A DNA stretch of 64,000 bases from Litorilituus sediminis (GCF_004295665.1 NZ_CP034759.1:1612001-1676000); one strand, 5' to 3'. Shown: positions 26,406 to 35,040, counted from the stretch's first letter. The notes: generated from the letters alone by a model not told the origin. Program-made: numbers and translations.

Positions 26406-27173
26406 ATGAACAAGAAAAATCTAGCTAATATAATCGCAGCAAGCTTATTACTAAGCGCAACCAGCGCCAGCGCTGAAACACTTTGGAGTGATAACTCACT
26501 GTCTTATTTAAAGAACTTACAAGACTTTGAAGTTTTAACTAACGATGATATTAATGTCTTCACCTTTGAGCATGTCTCAGGCCATAACTGGGGTGATATC
26601 TTCTTCTTCATTGATCGCATTAATGGTAAGGCCGATGCTAATAACGGTGAGCACAAAGAAACTTATGGTGAATTCTCACCTCGTGTTAGCTTAAGTTACC
26701 TTTCAGGCAGCAAACTTAGCTTTGGCCCGATAAAAGATGTTTTCTTAGCAGGTACCTATGAGTACTCAAGCGGAAGCTCTGGCGATTTCTCTTTTGGTTT
26801 TGACAACTACCTGTACGGCGTTGGCGCTGCCTGGGATATTTTTGATAAGGGTTACTTTAATACTAACCTTTATTATGCCAACAACGATAAAACAGATAAT
26901 GACCAACAGCTTACCGTAACTTGGGGTTACCCAATGGCCTTTGGCAAGCATAAAGTGTTATTTGATGGCTTTATTGATTGGTCATCAGCCGCTGATGATC
27001 ATGCCGCAGACTTTCACTTTAACCCCCAGTTAAAGTTAGATGTAGGTAATTATTTTGGCTATGCTGGCAAGTTTGAAATGGGTATTGAATATAGCTATTG
27101 GCACAATAAATTTGGCATAAAAGGCTTAGATAACGAAAGTGTGGTCAGCTTTTTAGTAAAAGCGCATTTATAA
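26406..27173 (+). CDS. Tsx-like nucleoside-specific outer-membrane channel
   Basis: 255 residues. Signal peptide MNKKNLANIIAASLLLSATSASA, then a beta-barrel rich in alternating aromatic strands. The Tsx/OmpK signature WSDNSLSYLKN follows the cleavage site, VFTFEHVSGHNWGDIFFFID is at about 45-65, and a final amphipathic strand VVSFLVKAHL is present. I start it at ATG 26406, because upstream codons overlap the permease and are not part of the signal. It takes up nucleosides across the outer membrane and is paired with the AzgA permease in one operon. A strong terminator follows. Confidence 0.92.
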   Translation: MNKKNLANIIAASLLLSATSASAETLWSDNSLSYLKNLQDFEVLTNDDINVFTFEHVSGHNWGDIFFFIDRINGKADANNGEHKETYGEFSPRVSLSYLSGSKLSFGPIKDVFLAGTYEYSSGSSGDFSFGFDNYLYGVGAAWDIFDKGYFNTNLYYANNDKTDNDQQLTVTWGYPMAFGKHKVLFDGFIDWSSAADDHAADFHFNPQLKLDVGNYFGYAGKFEMGIEYSYWHNKFGIKGLDNESVVSFLVKAHL

Positions 27174-27252
27174 AGAACAAACAGATAAATAGATTAGCCT
27201 GAGCTCGCCACCAGTTTGTTAAAATTGTGATGAGTTCAAGCATTAAAAACGA

Positions 27253-27287
27253 AAAGATCAGCTAAATGTTTAGCTGATCTTTTTTTA
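27253..27287 (+). terminator. Terminator of the purine uptake operon
   Basis: A 14-bp perfect stem (AAAGATCAGCTAAA and its complement) with a 2-nt gap, running straight into TTTTTTT, 80 bp after the tsx-like stop. Confidence 0.93.
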
Positions 27288-27288
27288 T

Positions 27289-27381
27289 TTACTCATATTG
27301 TTTAAATTTAGGTTTACGTTTTTCAGCAAACGCTTGCATTCCTTCAACTTGATCTTCCGTACTAAAAAGACCATGAAATAA
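27289..27381 (-). pseudogene. Relic: C-terminus of an enoyl-CoA hydratase/isomerase
   Basis: The minus strand reads LFHGLFSTEDQVEGMQAF followed by AEKRKPKFKQYE and a stop. This is the conserved C-terminal tail of crotonase-family enoyl-CoA hydratases (FxxxFxTEDQxEGMxAFxEKRxPxF). About 30 codons survive. Upstream the frame loses similarity and soon hits a TAG, and no start or catalytic part is present. It abuts the terminator of the purine operon. A deletion that removed the gene's 5' part is the simplest reading. Confidence 0.75.
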
Positions 27382-27553
27382 GACTATTAGCAAGTTAGGT
27401 ATAGCGCATGGCTAATACAAATAAGAATCGACATAAGTAATGTGAAGTATGATATGCCAAGCGAGATCAGGCTTAGTAATTACCAGTAATGCTGTAAAAA
27501 AGAGCAAGAGATTACCCTCTTGCTCTGTACTACTATTTATGCCATTTAATAAC

Positions 27554-29071
27554 TTATAATTCTTCTAAGTTATTAAATAATGTATAGAAAAAGCCAATTG
27601 AACGCGCGTATTCTTTCACTAAAATACGTTCATTTACACCGTGAAAACCTTTAAACTCTTCAGTGTTTTCTAACTGAATACCGGTAATAGTGTATACATC
27701 AGGTGCAAAATCTCTTGCTTGAAAGTGCTTAGAGTCTGAGCCACCGACAACAAAAAATGGCGAAACAATTAAATCATTACCCCATGTTTGACGAATGGTT
27801 TTTTCTAACATTTTATAACCCGGCCCTTCAGCATCCGCAATATTCGTCGCAGGCGTAGAAGCTGAAATATCTTTCATTTCAATGCGATCATCACCTATGG
27901 CTTTTTTAAGATGCGCCATAATCACTTCTGGTGTATCACCTGGCATAGGTCTGAAATTTACCACAGCTGTTGCCGACGGCGGCAACACGTTATCTTTAAT
28001 TCCCGCATTAAACATGGTTGTGGCAATAGTCGTATGCAGCATTGCACGTGTCACTTCATTTTTTGACATCACGTCGATGAATTGTTGCTCTAAGTCAGTT
28101 ATTTCACCATCTTTACCAAAAGCAACTGCTGAGTATAGCGGCTGCATTTCTTCTTCTAACTCAGGCCCCATATAACGATACTGAGCGCGAACAGCTGGAT
28201 GTATTCTGTAAGGAAATTGTGCTTTTTCTAATTTAGTAATTGCTGTCGCTAAGATACCAATATTTGATTCTTCTGGCGGCATAGATGAATGACCACCAAT
28301 ACCGTTAATCGACAATTCTAAACTGACAAAACCTTTTTGAGCAATACCAATTAATGCAGTATTGTCTTTAATACCTGGAAAAATACCAGGGGTTAACGGT
28401 GCTGATTCATCAATAACAAAGGCAAATCTTTCAATACCGCGTTTCTCAAGCACGTCTGCCACATTTTTAGCGCCTTCTGCGCCGCCAACTTCTTCATCTT
28501 GGCCAAACACAAAATAAATAGTCCTAGACGGCTGCCAACCTTCTTTAAGTTTCATTTCTGCCGCTTCTAAAATGGCATGCACTTGGTTCTTATCATCTAA
28601 AACACCACGCCCCCAAATGTAACCATCTTTCACTGTGCCTGCAAAAGGTTCTACTTTCCATTGATCTCTTGATTCTTCAGGAACGGGAACAACATCCATG
28701 TGAGCATACATAAGCGCTGGTGGTAATGAAGTATCTTTACCTTGCCATGTATATAACAAGCTATACGGGCGAGGATGACCTAATACTTCTTTTTTTAAAT
28801 GCTTGTGAACATTCGGATAAGATTTTTCAAGATAATCGTGATAATCAGTAAAGGCCTTTTTATCAAAGTCATTTCGATCTTGATTTGAAATAGTTTTAAA
28901 GGTTACCGCTTTTGATAAACGCTTAACCGCGCCATCAAGATCAACCTTTACTTCAATTTGTTCAACACCTTGCATTTGCTTTGAAGAAAAGTCTTGTTTT
29001 TGTGCAGCGCAAAGACTCGTGCTAAAAACAATGGCAGCAATGCTGGTAAAAATTTTCGTCTGTCTAAACAT
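27554..29071 (-). CDS. M20-family metallopeptidase (PM20D1-like), exported
   Basis: 505 residues. A signal peptide (MFRQTKIFTSIAAIVFSTSLCAA) places it in the periplasm. Di-zinc M20 site: His124 and Asp126 in AHMDVVPV, Asp159 in GVLDDK, Glu193-Glu194 in GQDEEVGG, and a C-terminal GGSDSKHF His. A lid/dimerisation domain (about 245-395) contains GIGGHSSMPP. The length and lid resemble the carboxypeptidase S/PM20D1 group, which cleaves (or makes) N-acyl amino acids and peptides; the substrate here is unknown. It is flanked on both sides by broken genes, so it may be the survivor of a decayed catabolic cluster. Confidence 0.9.
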   Translation of the reverse strand: MFRQTKIFTSIAAIVFSTSLCAAQKQDFSSKQMQGVEQIEVKVDLDGAVKRLSKAVTFKTISNQDRNDFDKKAFTDYHDYLEKSYPNVHKHLKKEVLGHPRPYSLLYTWQGKDTSLPPALMYAHMDVVPVPEESRDQWKVEPFAGTVKDGYIWGRGVLDDKNQVHAILEAAEMKLKEGWQPSRTIYFVFGQDEEVGGAEGAKNVADVLEKRGIERFAFVIDESAPLTPGIFPGIKDNTALIGIAQKGFVSLELSINGIGGHSSMPPEESNIGILATAITKLEKAQFPYRIHPAVRAQYRYMGPELEEEMQPLYSAVAFGKDGEITDLEQQFIDVMSKNEVTRAMLHTTIATTMFNAGIKDNVLPPSATAVVNFRPMPGDTPEVIMAHLKKAIGDDRIEMKDISASTPATNIADAEGPGYKMLEKTIRQTWGNDLIVSPFFVVGGSDSKHFQARDFAPDVYTITGIQLENTEEFKGFHGVNERILVKEYARSIGFFYTLFNNLEEL

Positions 29072-29188
29072 AGTTATTTCCTTATTGATAAAATAAACTT
29101 AATGAGTGTAATTTATTTTGTTTACTTTCTTTACGAGCAAGTAAAAACAGTAAGTTGCTGAATTCACAGGCTCTTTGGTTATTAGGCT

Positions 29189-29499
29189 TTAAAAAGTATA
29201 ACGAACCATAGCTTGTACTCTACGGCCATCTCCTTCTTTTTCGTTAATGTTGATGCGGTCACCAAACATATACTCAATCCCCATATCTATATGCTTATCA
29301 TACTGATATAAAAGGTTTATATGCGCAACTGCACTTTTTTCAATATCGGTTTCATCACGCTGATAAGAAGGAGTTACGTTCAACCAAGCGTACAGTTTAA
29401 AGCCAAAGTAAAGTGATGGGTATAGCTAAACGCAATAGTATGTATGTCAGTGTCAATAGTGCCATCACTGGTTAAGTTTACCCCTAACCGCAGCTGTTT
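29189..29499 (-). pseudogene. Relic: C-terminal part of an outer-membrane porin (DcaP-like), frameshifted
   Basis: Two overlapping frames together read as barrel strands. LRLGVNLTSDGTIDTDIHTI then AFSYTHH is in one frame. After a shift near 29411-29420 the other frame gives FGFKLYAWLNVTPSYQRDE and onward to INLLYQYDKHIDMGIEYMFG and a final MVRYTF with the C-terminal Phe of outer-membrane proteins. The INLLYxxxxxIDxGIEYxxG pattern is typical of DcaP-like trimeric porins. No start, signal peptide or N-terminal barrel remains, and an in-frame TAA lies just upstream. It is a broken gene and not a functional 64-residue protein. Confidence 0.75.
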
Positions 29500-29577
29500 T
29501 TAGAAGGAGCGCTTTAAATATTTAGCTTCTTTGATATTATTAATAAATACTTAGTATTAAAATTATTGGAGGCACGA

Positions 29578-30417
29578 ATGCGTATAACAGCGCTACAATA
29601 CGCTCAAAAATCACAGGAGCTATGTGTCTTACCCGACGTATATATTCGCTTAAAAGAAATGCTAGAGAGTAAGCAAGCAACCTTAGATGACATTGCTGAC
29701 ATCATTTCTTTAGACCCTGCTTTAGCCTCATGCCTATTAAAAATTGCTAATAGTGCGCTATTTAATTTTCCTAAAGAAGTTGATTCAATACCTCGTGCCC
29801 TGATGATTTTAGGCATAAAAGAAGTTCATAATTTAATTAACACTTACGGTGTTACTGCTGCATTTTCAGGACTTAATCCTAACATAATGGATATGGATAA
29901 ATTTTGGGAAATAAGTGTTGACTGTGCTCTGCTCACTAAATTTCTAGCCCAAAAAATAAATATCAAAAATAGTGACGGACTTTTTCTAGCGGGGCTTTTT
30001 CACAATATTGGTGCACTTGCTATTGTGCATAATGCTCCCAAGAAGGTGCAGTATTGCGAAGCTTACAACAGTGACGAAACACCATGGCAACGTCAACAAG
30101 ACGTTTTTGGTTTTACTTTTGCTGAATGTAGTGCTGAGCTATTAACATTATGGCACTTGCCTGATGCCATAATTAACCCTATACGTGAATATCATAATGC
30201 CTATAGTAAAGAGTTAGCGCCCGAAAGTACCTTGTTATATATTACCTCTCGTTTAGCCATTATTAATTCACACCCTGGTCTATATTCAAAAGTTAACTTA
30301 CTAGGTAAGCACTTATTAGCAGATCTTAAGCTTACGATGAATGATATAGATGATGCTTTAGCGTTTTGTAATGCCGAAGGCATGGCCATTATGTCTGCTT
30401 TAAAAGTAATAGGTTAG
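29578..30417 (+). CDS. HDOD domain protein
   Basis: 279 residues, nearly all one HDOD domain (about 10-205) with the motifs LPDVYIRLKEML, SLDPALASCLLKIANSALF, IPRALMILGIKEV and a degenerate HD region GLFHNIGALAI. No GGDEF, EAL or GAF partner is fused. Family members are regulatory scaffolds; the direct partner is unknown. The start is the ATG at 29578, because TTGGAGG directly before it is an excellent SD (5-nt spacing). It resembles the first half of the HDOD-GAF protein at 4365-5822. Confidence 0.85.
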   Translation: MRITALQYAQKSQELCVLPDVYIRLKEMLESKQATLDDIADIISLDPALASCLLKIANSALFNFPKEVDSIPRALMILGIKEVHNLINTYGVTAAFSGLNPNIMDMDKFWEISVDCALLTKFLAQKINIKNSDGLFLAGLFHNIGALAIVHNAPKKVQYCEAYNSDETPWQRQQDVFGFTFAECSAELLTLWHLPDAIINPIREYHNAYSKELAPESTLLYITSRLAIINSHPGLYSKVNLLGKHLLADLKLTMNDIDDALAFCNAEGMAIMSALKVIG

Positions 30418-30491
30418 TTGTAAATACTTAGAGCAGAATAGATGCTTATCTTTCCAGGTTTTGCCTAGCATCAAAATTTACTAGACGATTG

Positions 30492-31094
30492 TTATTCATC
30501 AAAATCTAAAGAGTTAGCTGCTTTTTCAAATATCATGGTTAACGGAGCTAAGTTACCAAGATAACCTTGAATATTAGCCTCTAACCAACTGTCTTTAGAT
30601 ATTCCTTTCCAATCCAACTCATATCCCGCCTGTAACGCTAAAACTTCACAAAAGAGTCTCAAAGTGCGTCCGTTGCCTTCCCTAAACGGGTGTACCACAT
30701 TCATTTCGCAGAAGAAATCAGCTAATTGAAAAACAAACTCAGCGCTACTTAGTTCTCTTAAATAATTACTCTTAGCTAGCCGTTGGAATTGCTTTACGGC
30801 CTCTCGCTCAATATTGCTCGCGGTACAAAAACGTGTACTACCTTTACTGATATCAATAGTTCTGAGCTGTCCAGCCCATTTATAAATATCCTGAAATAGA
30901 TGGTGGTGAATTTCTTTTAAGTAGCCAAACGTTAATCGTTCAAACTGAGGAGAAAATTGCTCTAGGCGAAAGCTAGTAAGCTCTAATTCAGCTTCTTCAA
31001 GTTCGCTGTCAGAGCGAATGTCTAAAAGGTTAATTAGAATATCTGTGTTTTGGTAGCAGTTAGGATCTTGCTCAACCCCATACTTATCACGCAT
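30492..31094 (-). CDS. fic: Fic-family AMP-transferase toxin
   Basis: 200 residues, the length of E. coli Fic. The active-site motif HPFREGNGR (135-143) is intact, with the catalytic His135 and the anion-binding loop. The upstream flap segment YKWAGQLRTIDISKGSTRF (71-89) is also conserved. Fic proteins transfer AMP from ATP to target proteins. No inhibitory (S/T)xxxE(G/N) helix is obvious in the N-terminus, which fits a class I layout with a separate small antitoxin. The upstream 52-residue YhfG-like gene overlaps it by 8 bp and should fill that role. Confidence 0.93.
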   Translation of the reverse strand: MRDKYGVEQDPNCYQNTDILINLLDIRSDSELEEAELELTSFRLEQFSPQFERLTFGYLKEIHHHLFQDIYKWAGQLRTIDISKGSTRFCTASNIEREAVKQFQRLAKSNYLRELSSAEFVFQLADFFCEMNVVHPFREGNGRTLRLFCEVLALQAGYELDWKGISKDSWLEANIQGYLGNLAPLTMIFEKAANSLDFDE

Positions 31095-31245
31095 ACTGCG
31101 CTTTTAGCTCGCTTATTTTTCGTGCAACACGCTTACTTTTAATTTTCCCTGTACGCATAGAAATGCCTTCCAGCCTTAAGCTTTCAAGGTAATTCTCTTT
31201 TTTCTTGCTCTCAAATCGAGCTTTAAGTTGCTTTTCAGTTAGCAT
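31087..31245 (-). CDS. yhfG: YhfG-like antitoxin of Fic
   Basis: A 52-residue protein beginning MLTEKQLKARFESKK. It contains ENYLESLRLEGI, the conserved N-x-x-x-S-x-R-L-E-G core of YhfG, the small partner encoded upstream of fic in E. coli. Its last codons overlap the fic start (ATGCGTGA) by 8 bp, which ensures coupled translation. In this class the antitoxin supplies the inhibitory helix that blocks ATP binding by Fic. It is short but the assignment is well supported by motif, length and position. Confidence 0.85.
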   Translation of the reverse strand: MLTEKQLKARFESKKKENYLESLRLEGISMRTGKIKSKRVARKISELKAQYA

Positions 31246-31656
31246 AATCAATCCTTATTTCTACCCTGTAATTGTAGTCAGAATCGCTCAAAACCTCAAC
31301 GAAAAGTGGCATACGGTACGCATGTTCTCAGTTTTATTATCAATACAAGTAACCATTAATTTAATAACCCTAAAGGATACATCAAATGGCTTACTTTACT
31401 GATACACGTTATTTATCAATTCTTAAATGAGCACACTAAAGCTAAATTACATTATTCAAAGCGATTGTAGAGAGCGTGTGAACATTATTTCCTTAGTGAC
31501 ATATTTGCACATATTAAGTTAGAAATAACCGCAACTTTGAGAGACTAAATATGTTACTTAATTCACTACATTCCTCAACCAATAAGATTTGTAACAATAG
31601 TACAGGAGAACGAAATTGAACTGTCACGCTTGCCCCAAAAAAATCATAGAGAAAAC
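31246..31656. other. Gene-free region holding the tRNA-Leu relic
   Basis: 411 bp without a credible coding region. Its only recognisable content is a 37-bp tRNA-like relic at 31597-31633, described separately. The sequence is AT-rich and forms the left border of the putative island. Confidence 0.5.
31597..31633 (-). repeat. Decayed copy of the tRNA-Leu(CAA) 3' end (candidate attachment-site scar)
   Basis: Aligned without gaps to the 3' end of the tRNA-Leu at 41537-41573, 30 of 37 positions are identical, including TTGAAC and GTCACGCT. It has the same orientation as the tRNA. All seven differences are G or C in the tRNA and A or T in the copy, the pattern expected of an unselected relic in an AT-biased genome. 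T-stem pairing is broken, so it is not a functional RNA. Confidence 0.7.
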
Positions 31657-32772
31657 CTACTCTAGTGCCACTTTTATATCGATTTTTTTATCATTCCTTA
31701 ATATGCCAATCGAAACAGTTTCACCTATGTCAAAATTATCCAACTCTGACAACAAAGACTTAACGCTCGTTACTGCTTTACCATTTACTGACTGAATTAC
31801 ATCACCCAAGGTAATGCCAAATCGGGTAACTTGGGCGCTTTGCATATTCGCTTTAAATGCGGGTGAGTTAGGTGCGATTTCTAATATGGCAACACCTTGA
31901 ATGCCCAACTGGCTACTGATTTGCCTGTTAATATCATCATCAATTGAGATACCAAGAGACGGTCTGGTATAACGACCCGTCGCGATAAGTTGCGGGATAA
32001 CGCGATTAACAGTATCAACAGGCACTGCAAAACCAATTCCCGCATAAGCGCCTGAAGGGCTATAAATTGCGGTATTGATGCCAATTAATCTGCCAGCACT
32101 ATCAAGTAAAGGACCACCAGAATTACCCGGATTAATTGCCGCATCGGTTTGAATCAGATTATTAATGATTAAGTCTGAATCGGCAGACAGAGATCTATTA
32201 AGCGCAGAGACAATACCGCTGGTTAATGTGTAGTCCAAGCCAAATGGATTACCAATAGCAAACACTGACTGCCCCACTTGTAAATCATCACTGGTACCCA
32301 CAGGAACCGCAGGTGGTAAATCAAACTTAACGTCTATTTTAAGTACCGCCAAGTCGTGATTTGGACTAACACCCACTAAATGCGCGGGATAAGTCCGTCC
32401 GTCATTGAGTCGTATATTGGCCTCAGATGCACCTTCAATAACATGGTAGTTGGTAACTATGTGGCCAAACTCATCCCAAATAAATCCAGAGCCTGTGCCA
32501 CGAGGTACTTTTCGTACATCGCGGCTCCAAAAACTTCTTACCGTTTTACTTGTCGATATATAGACAACCGAGGGGCTAGCTTGGTTAAAAATATCAATGG
32601 TAGACTTTTCAGTATCCGCTAGCTCACCTCTTGCTGACACAACACGCGGTTGTGCATTTTGCTGGATAAGATATTTTTCAAATACGGGCAGCAATAAATT
32701 TAGCAAATACATGGCAACAATTAACCACAGTACTAAGCGTAAAAATTTTATTAAATTTAATTTACTGTCCAT
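31657..32772 (-). CDS. DegS-like membrane-anchored serine protease (S1C)
   Basis: 371 residues. An N-terminal transmembrane anchor (about 10-31) places a trypsin-like domain in the periplasm. The catalytic triad is His110 (NYHVIEG), Asp140 (NHDLAVLKI) and Ser218 (GNSGGPLLD), followed by a single PDZ domain (about 275-365). This is the DegS layout (E. coli DegS has 355 residues) and not the two-PDZ DegP/DegQ form. DegS cuts the anti-sigma factor RseA when it senses misfolded porins. Here the gene follows the rpoH paralogue by 15 bp in one operon, so its target may differ from RseA. Whether a second, housekeeping DegS exists elsewhere cannot be seen. Confidence 0.9.
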   Translation of the reverse strand: MDSKLNLIKFLRLVLWLIVAMYLLNLLLPVFEKYLIQQNAQPRVVSARGELADTEKSTIDIFNQASPSVVYISTSKTVRSFWSRDVRKVPRGTGSGFIWDEFGHIVTNYHVIEGASEANIRLNDGRTYPAHLVGVSPNHDLAVLKIDVKFDLPPAVPVGTSDDLQVGQSVFAIGNPFGLDYTLTSGIVSALNRSLSADSDLIINNLIQTDAAINPGNSGGPLLDSAGRLIGINTAIYSPSGAYAGIGFAVPVDTVNRVIPQLIATGRYTRPSLGISIDDDINRQISSQLGIQGVAILEIAPNSPAFKANMQSAQVTRFGITLGDVIQSVNGKAVTSVKSLLSELDNFDIGETVSIGILRNDKKIDIKVALE

Positions 32773-32787
32773 ATTTTTTCCTTTTCT

Positions 32788-33642
32788 TTAATGAGTTATT
32801 GCTAACATTTTTGTCCTGAGTATAGTCAAAGCTTTCTCTTCTATTTGTCTAATCCGTTCTTGCGAAACACCATATTTTTCAGAGAAATATTTGTGCGTGT
32901 ACTTTTCTTTTGCTAACCATCGGTTTTCTATTATATCCCTTGAACGTTCGTCTAGTTTTTCTATTATTGATTTAACTTGTTTGAATGCTTTATCTGTATA
33001 GTCTTGTTGAATTAACGTTGCAGTAAAAGCTTCAGATTCATCTGCTAATATAAAATCTGAACTGGCGTTGTTATCACCTTCGTCATTGACTGACGAATTA
33101 AGATAAAAGTCAGACTGGGCAAATTGTGCTTCCATATCTGCAACATCTTCTTCAGATACTTGCAGTTGCTCAGCTATTTCCGTCTTTTCCTTATATGATA
33201 ACCATTGCGTATTCGACTTAAGTGTACGTAAATTAAAAAATAACTTTCGCTTTGCCTTGGTGGTTGCCGCCTTAACTAAACGCCAGTTCTTTATAACATA
33301 TTCTTGAATTTCAGCTTTAATGTAATGCACAGCAAAACTAGACAACCTTACGCCAAAATCTAAGCTAAACTTCTTCACCGACTTCATCAAGCCAATAGTC
33401 CCTTCTTGCACTAAGTCATCTAAAGGTAAACCGTAGCCTTTATAGCTTCTAGCAATATAAGCGACAAACCTTAAATGCGAGAGCACGAGTTTTTCTGCTG
33501 CCGCTAAATCATTTCGTTGTTGATAGTCTTCAAATAAAGACCTTTCTTGCTGCTCATCCACTATGGGTTGGCTATTTACATAAGATAAATAAGCATCAAA
33601 GCTAGCTGTATTTTGTAGCACAGGGGTTAGATGAGTTGTCAT
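32788..33642 (-). CDS. RpoH-family (sigma-32) heat-shock sigma factor, paralogue
   Basis: 284 residues. It aligns along its length with RpoH: region 2 (LVLSHLRFVAYIARSYKGYG, then GLPLDDLVQEGTIGLMKSVK), the RpoH box KRKLFFNLR (131-139), and region 4 HTH (HKYFSEKYGVSQERIRQIEE). The central part is more divergent than in housekeeping RpoH, and the gene is not next to ftsX/ftsE as rpoH usually is, so I regard it as a second copy. It should direct RNA polymerase to CTTGAA/CCCATnT promoters, and two such sites occur within 6.5 kb. It lies between a small exported protein (10 bp upstream) and the DegS-like protease. Confidence 0.9.
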   Translation of the reverse strand: MTTHLTPVLQNTASFDAYLSYVNSQPIVDEQQERSLFEDYQQRNDLAAAEKLVLSHLRFVAYIARSYKGYGLPLDDLVQEGTIGLMKSVKKFSLDFGVRLSSFAVHYIKAEIQEYVIKNWRLVKAATTKAKRKLFFNLRTLKSNTQWLSYKEKTEIAEQLQVSEEDVADMEAQFAQSDFYLNSSVNDEGDNNASSDFILADESEAFTATLIQQDYTDKAFKQVKSIIEKLDERSRDIIENRWLAKEKYTHKYFSEKYGVSQERIRQIEEKALTILRTKMLAITH

Positions 33643-33652
33643 ATTGGCCTCC

Positions 33653-33934
33653 TTACTTGTGTGAATTCTTTGCTAACACAAAATTAAGAAAACGAGGGTT
33701 AAAGTGTTTGTTTCCCGGCATTAACAAACTAAGCTCGCGATGTATTTTTTTCTCATATTGAGATTTAGGCTGGTAAGCGTGCCTTTTCTTGTCGCTGTTC
33801 ACACTCACTTTTGTTAGCTCGTTGGCACTTGCCTGACTCTCCTTAACCGTTGAGAAAACCGATAAGCCAATACCAACAGTAATAGCCAATGAAACAAATA
33901 ATAGTTTTAGTGTGGGTTTATAAATTGAAGTCAT
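33653..33934 (-). CDS. Small exported protein upstream of the rpoH paralogue
   Basis: 93 residues. A hydrophobic leader (about 9-28, LKLLFVSLAITVGIGLSVFS) is followed by a basic, His/Lys-rich mature part with the segment KSQYEKKIHRELSLLMPG (about 57-74). It could be cleaved or remain anchored. I recognise no family. It heads the operon with the rpoH paralogue (10-bp gap) and the DegS-like protease. Its start region GAGGATATATCATGA is identical over 15 nt to that of ibpA, so the SD (GAGG) and the coding capacity are credible. A role as sensor, or as substrate of the protease, is an attractive but unproven idea. Confidence 0.7.
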   Translation of the reverse strand: MTSIYKPTLKLLFVSLAITVGIGLSVFSTVKESQASANELTKVSVNSDKKRHAYQPKSQYEKKIHRELSLLMPGNKHFNPRFLNFVLAKNSHK

Positions 33935-34033
33935 GATATATCCTCACTATAAGCAATATAAAATAAGTTCAAATATCGTGCTTGTGCAGCCATTAACTGC
34001 CCAAGCTAGGGTTCAAATTTAAAAAGTCTTAAT

Positions 34034-34053
34034 GGGGAAAGCTGGCTTTCCCC
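34034..34053 (-). terminator. Stem-loop after the Gld-type transporter operon
   Basis: A 9-bp perfect stem (GGGGAAAGC/GCTTTCCCC) with a 2-nt gap, 37 bp beyond the DUF4340 stop. A TTTTT run follows only after ten bases on the minus strand, so termination may be partial. It separates the transporter operon from the rpoH-paralogue operon. Confidence 0.5.
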
Positions 34054-34089
34054 ATAAGCTTAATACAGTTTATTGTTTTTTTAAGTTAG

Positions 34090-35019
34090 TTATTCTGATG
34101 CAACGTCAGGCTCTTCCTCCTCCAGTTGTTCTTCTTCTGAAACAAACTTGTCTAATGATAACTTTGCTAACGCCTCATATTTAGGCTTTGCCAATGTGAA
34201 CCACTGATTAACATCGTCTCTTTTAACAAAATAGCTTTGCTCATCAGCGGCAAATGAAAATACGTACTGCCTATCTTGCTCATTTTTTACCATCAAGGTA
34301 TTTGTTGCTGTAGGCGTCTTTTTCGCAATACCTGAAACGGATAAATTAGTTAACTGATTGACGAAATCCTCAACAGAAGATTCATCAAGCGCTTGTTGTT
34401 TATCAAGCGCTGAAGGCGGTGCTAATTGCCAACTTTGTTCATGCTTGGTGAGATTAACCACTGAGTGCTTTATCTCTTTGATACTATCAATAGACAGCAT
34501 TGACTTATCAAGCCAACTATCAGGGTCGACATTGACTTGATAGGCACTGTATTCAATAGCATAAACGTCATTATCAGCTAAGTTTCGGGCATAAAGTTGC
34601 TTAAAGCTTGGTGACTTGCCAAGCAATACGGTGTGTTTATGTCCATCGCTGTCAGTAAATTCCACTTGTTTTTCAAAGTCATTGGCACTGACCTTAAAGC
34701 GTTCATGGCTATTTTCTGTGCGAGTGACAGGCCAAGAAACTTGTGTATTTGCTAATTGGTTGGTTAGCGCATCCACCTTGCTATTTGCCAGTGTAATTTC
34801 CGGGTAACTTTCGAGTTGCCAACGATCATTTTCCTTTATCAGCGATAGCGTTTCTTCTCCCTCTGTTATGCTGATTTTATTAAGCTTATTGGCACCCACA
34901 TCAACCAATAGTCTTGACTCAACACGGCTCATGGCATTGGAATCGTTAAAAAACAGTATGCCTGCTAAAGCGAGCTGTAATGTGAGAAATGCCGTTAATA
35001 TAAGTATTTGTTTATTCAT
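34090..35019 (-). CDS. DUF4340 protein of Gld-type ABC transporter operon
   Basis: 309 residues. One N-terminal membrane anchor (about 5-25) is followed by a periplasmic beta-rich region with repeated DUF4340 features: ISITEGEETLSLIKENDRWQ (about 48-67), LLGKSPSFKQLYARN and VDPDSWLDKSMLSI. The C-terminus is acidic (EEQLEEEEPDVASE). DUF4340 proteins are regularly encoded with GldA-type ATPases and GldG-type proteins, and the three form a membrane complex of unknown substrate in non-gliding bacteria. It is the last gene of the operon, 21 bp after the GldG-like gene. Confidence 0.85.
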   Translation of the reverse strand: MNKQILILTAFLTLQLALAGILFFNDSNAMSRVESRLLVDVGANKLNKISITEGEETLSLIKENDRWQLESYPEITLANSKVDALTNQLANTQVSWPVTRTENSHERFKVSANDFEKQVEFTDSDGHKHTVLLGKSPSFKQLYARNLADNDVYAIEYSAYQVNVDPDSWLDKSMLSIDSIKEIKHSVVNLTKHEQSWQLAPPSALDKQQALDESSVEDFVNQLTNLSVSGIAKKTPTATNTLMVKNEQDRQYVFSFAADEQSYFVKRDDVNQWFTLAKPKYEALAKLSLDKFVSEEEQLEEEEPDVASE

Positions 35020-35040
35020 GCTCTATCTCCTATTACCTTG

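Noticed and set aside
29189..29383. Functional 64-residue protein
   Set aside because: Its sequence is the C-terminal strands of a porin, and the matching upstream strands continue in another frame, so it is part of a pseudogene.
31205..31402. 65-codon frame right of yhfG
   Set aside because: It overlaps yhfG antisense, lacks an SD and shows no protein-like features.
34034..34053. CCCCAT in the stem-loop as a sigma-32 -10 element for the rpoH-paralogue operon
   Set aside because: No matching CTTGAA lies at the right distance; the sequence is explained by the perfect hairpin.
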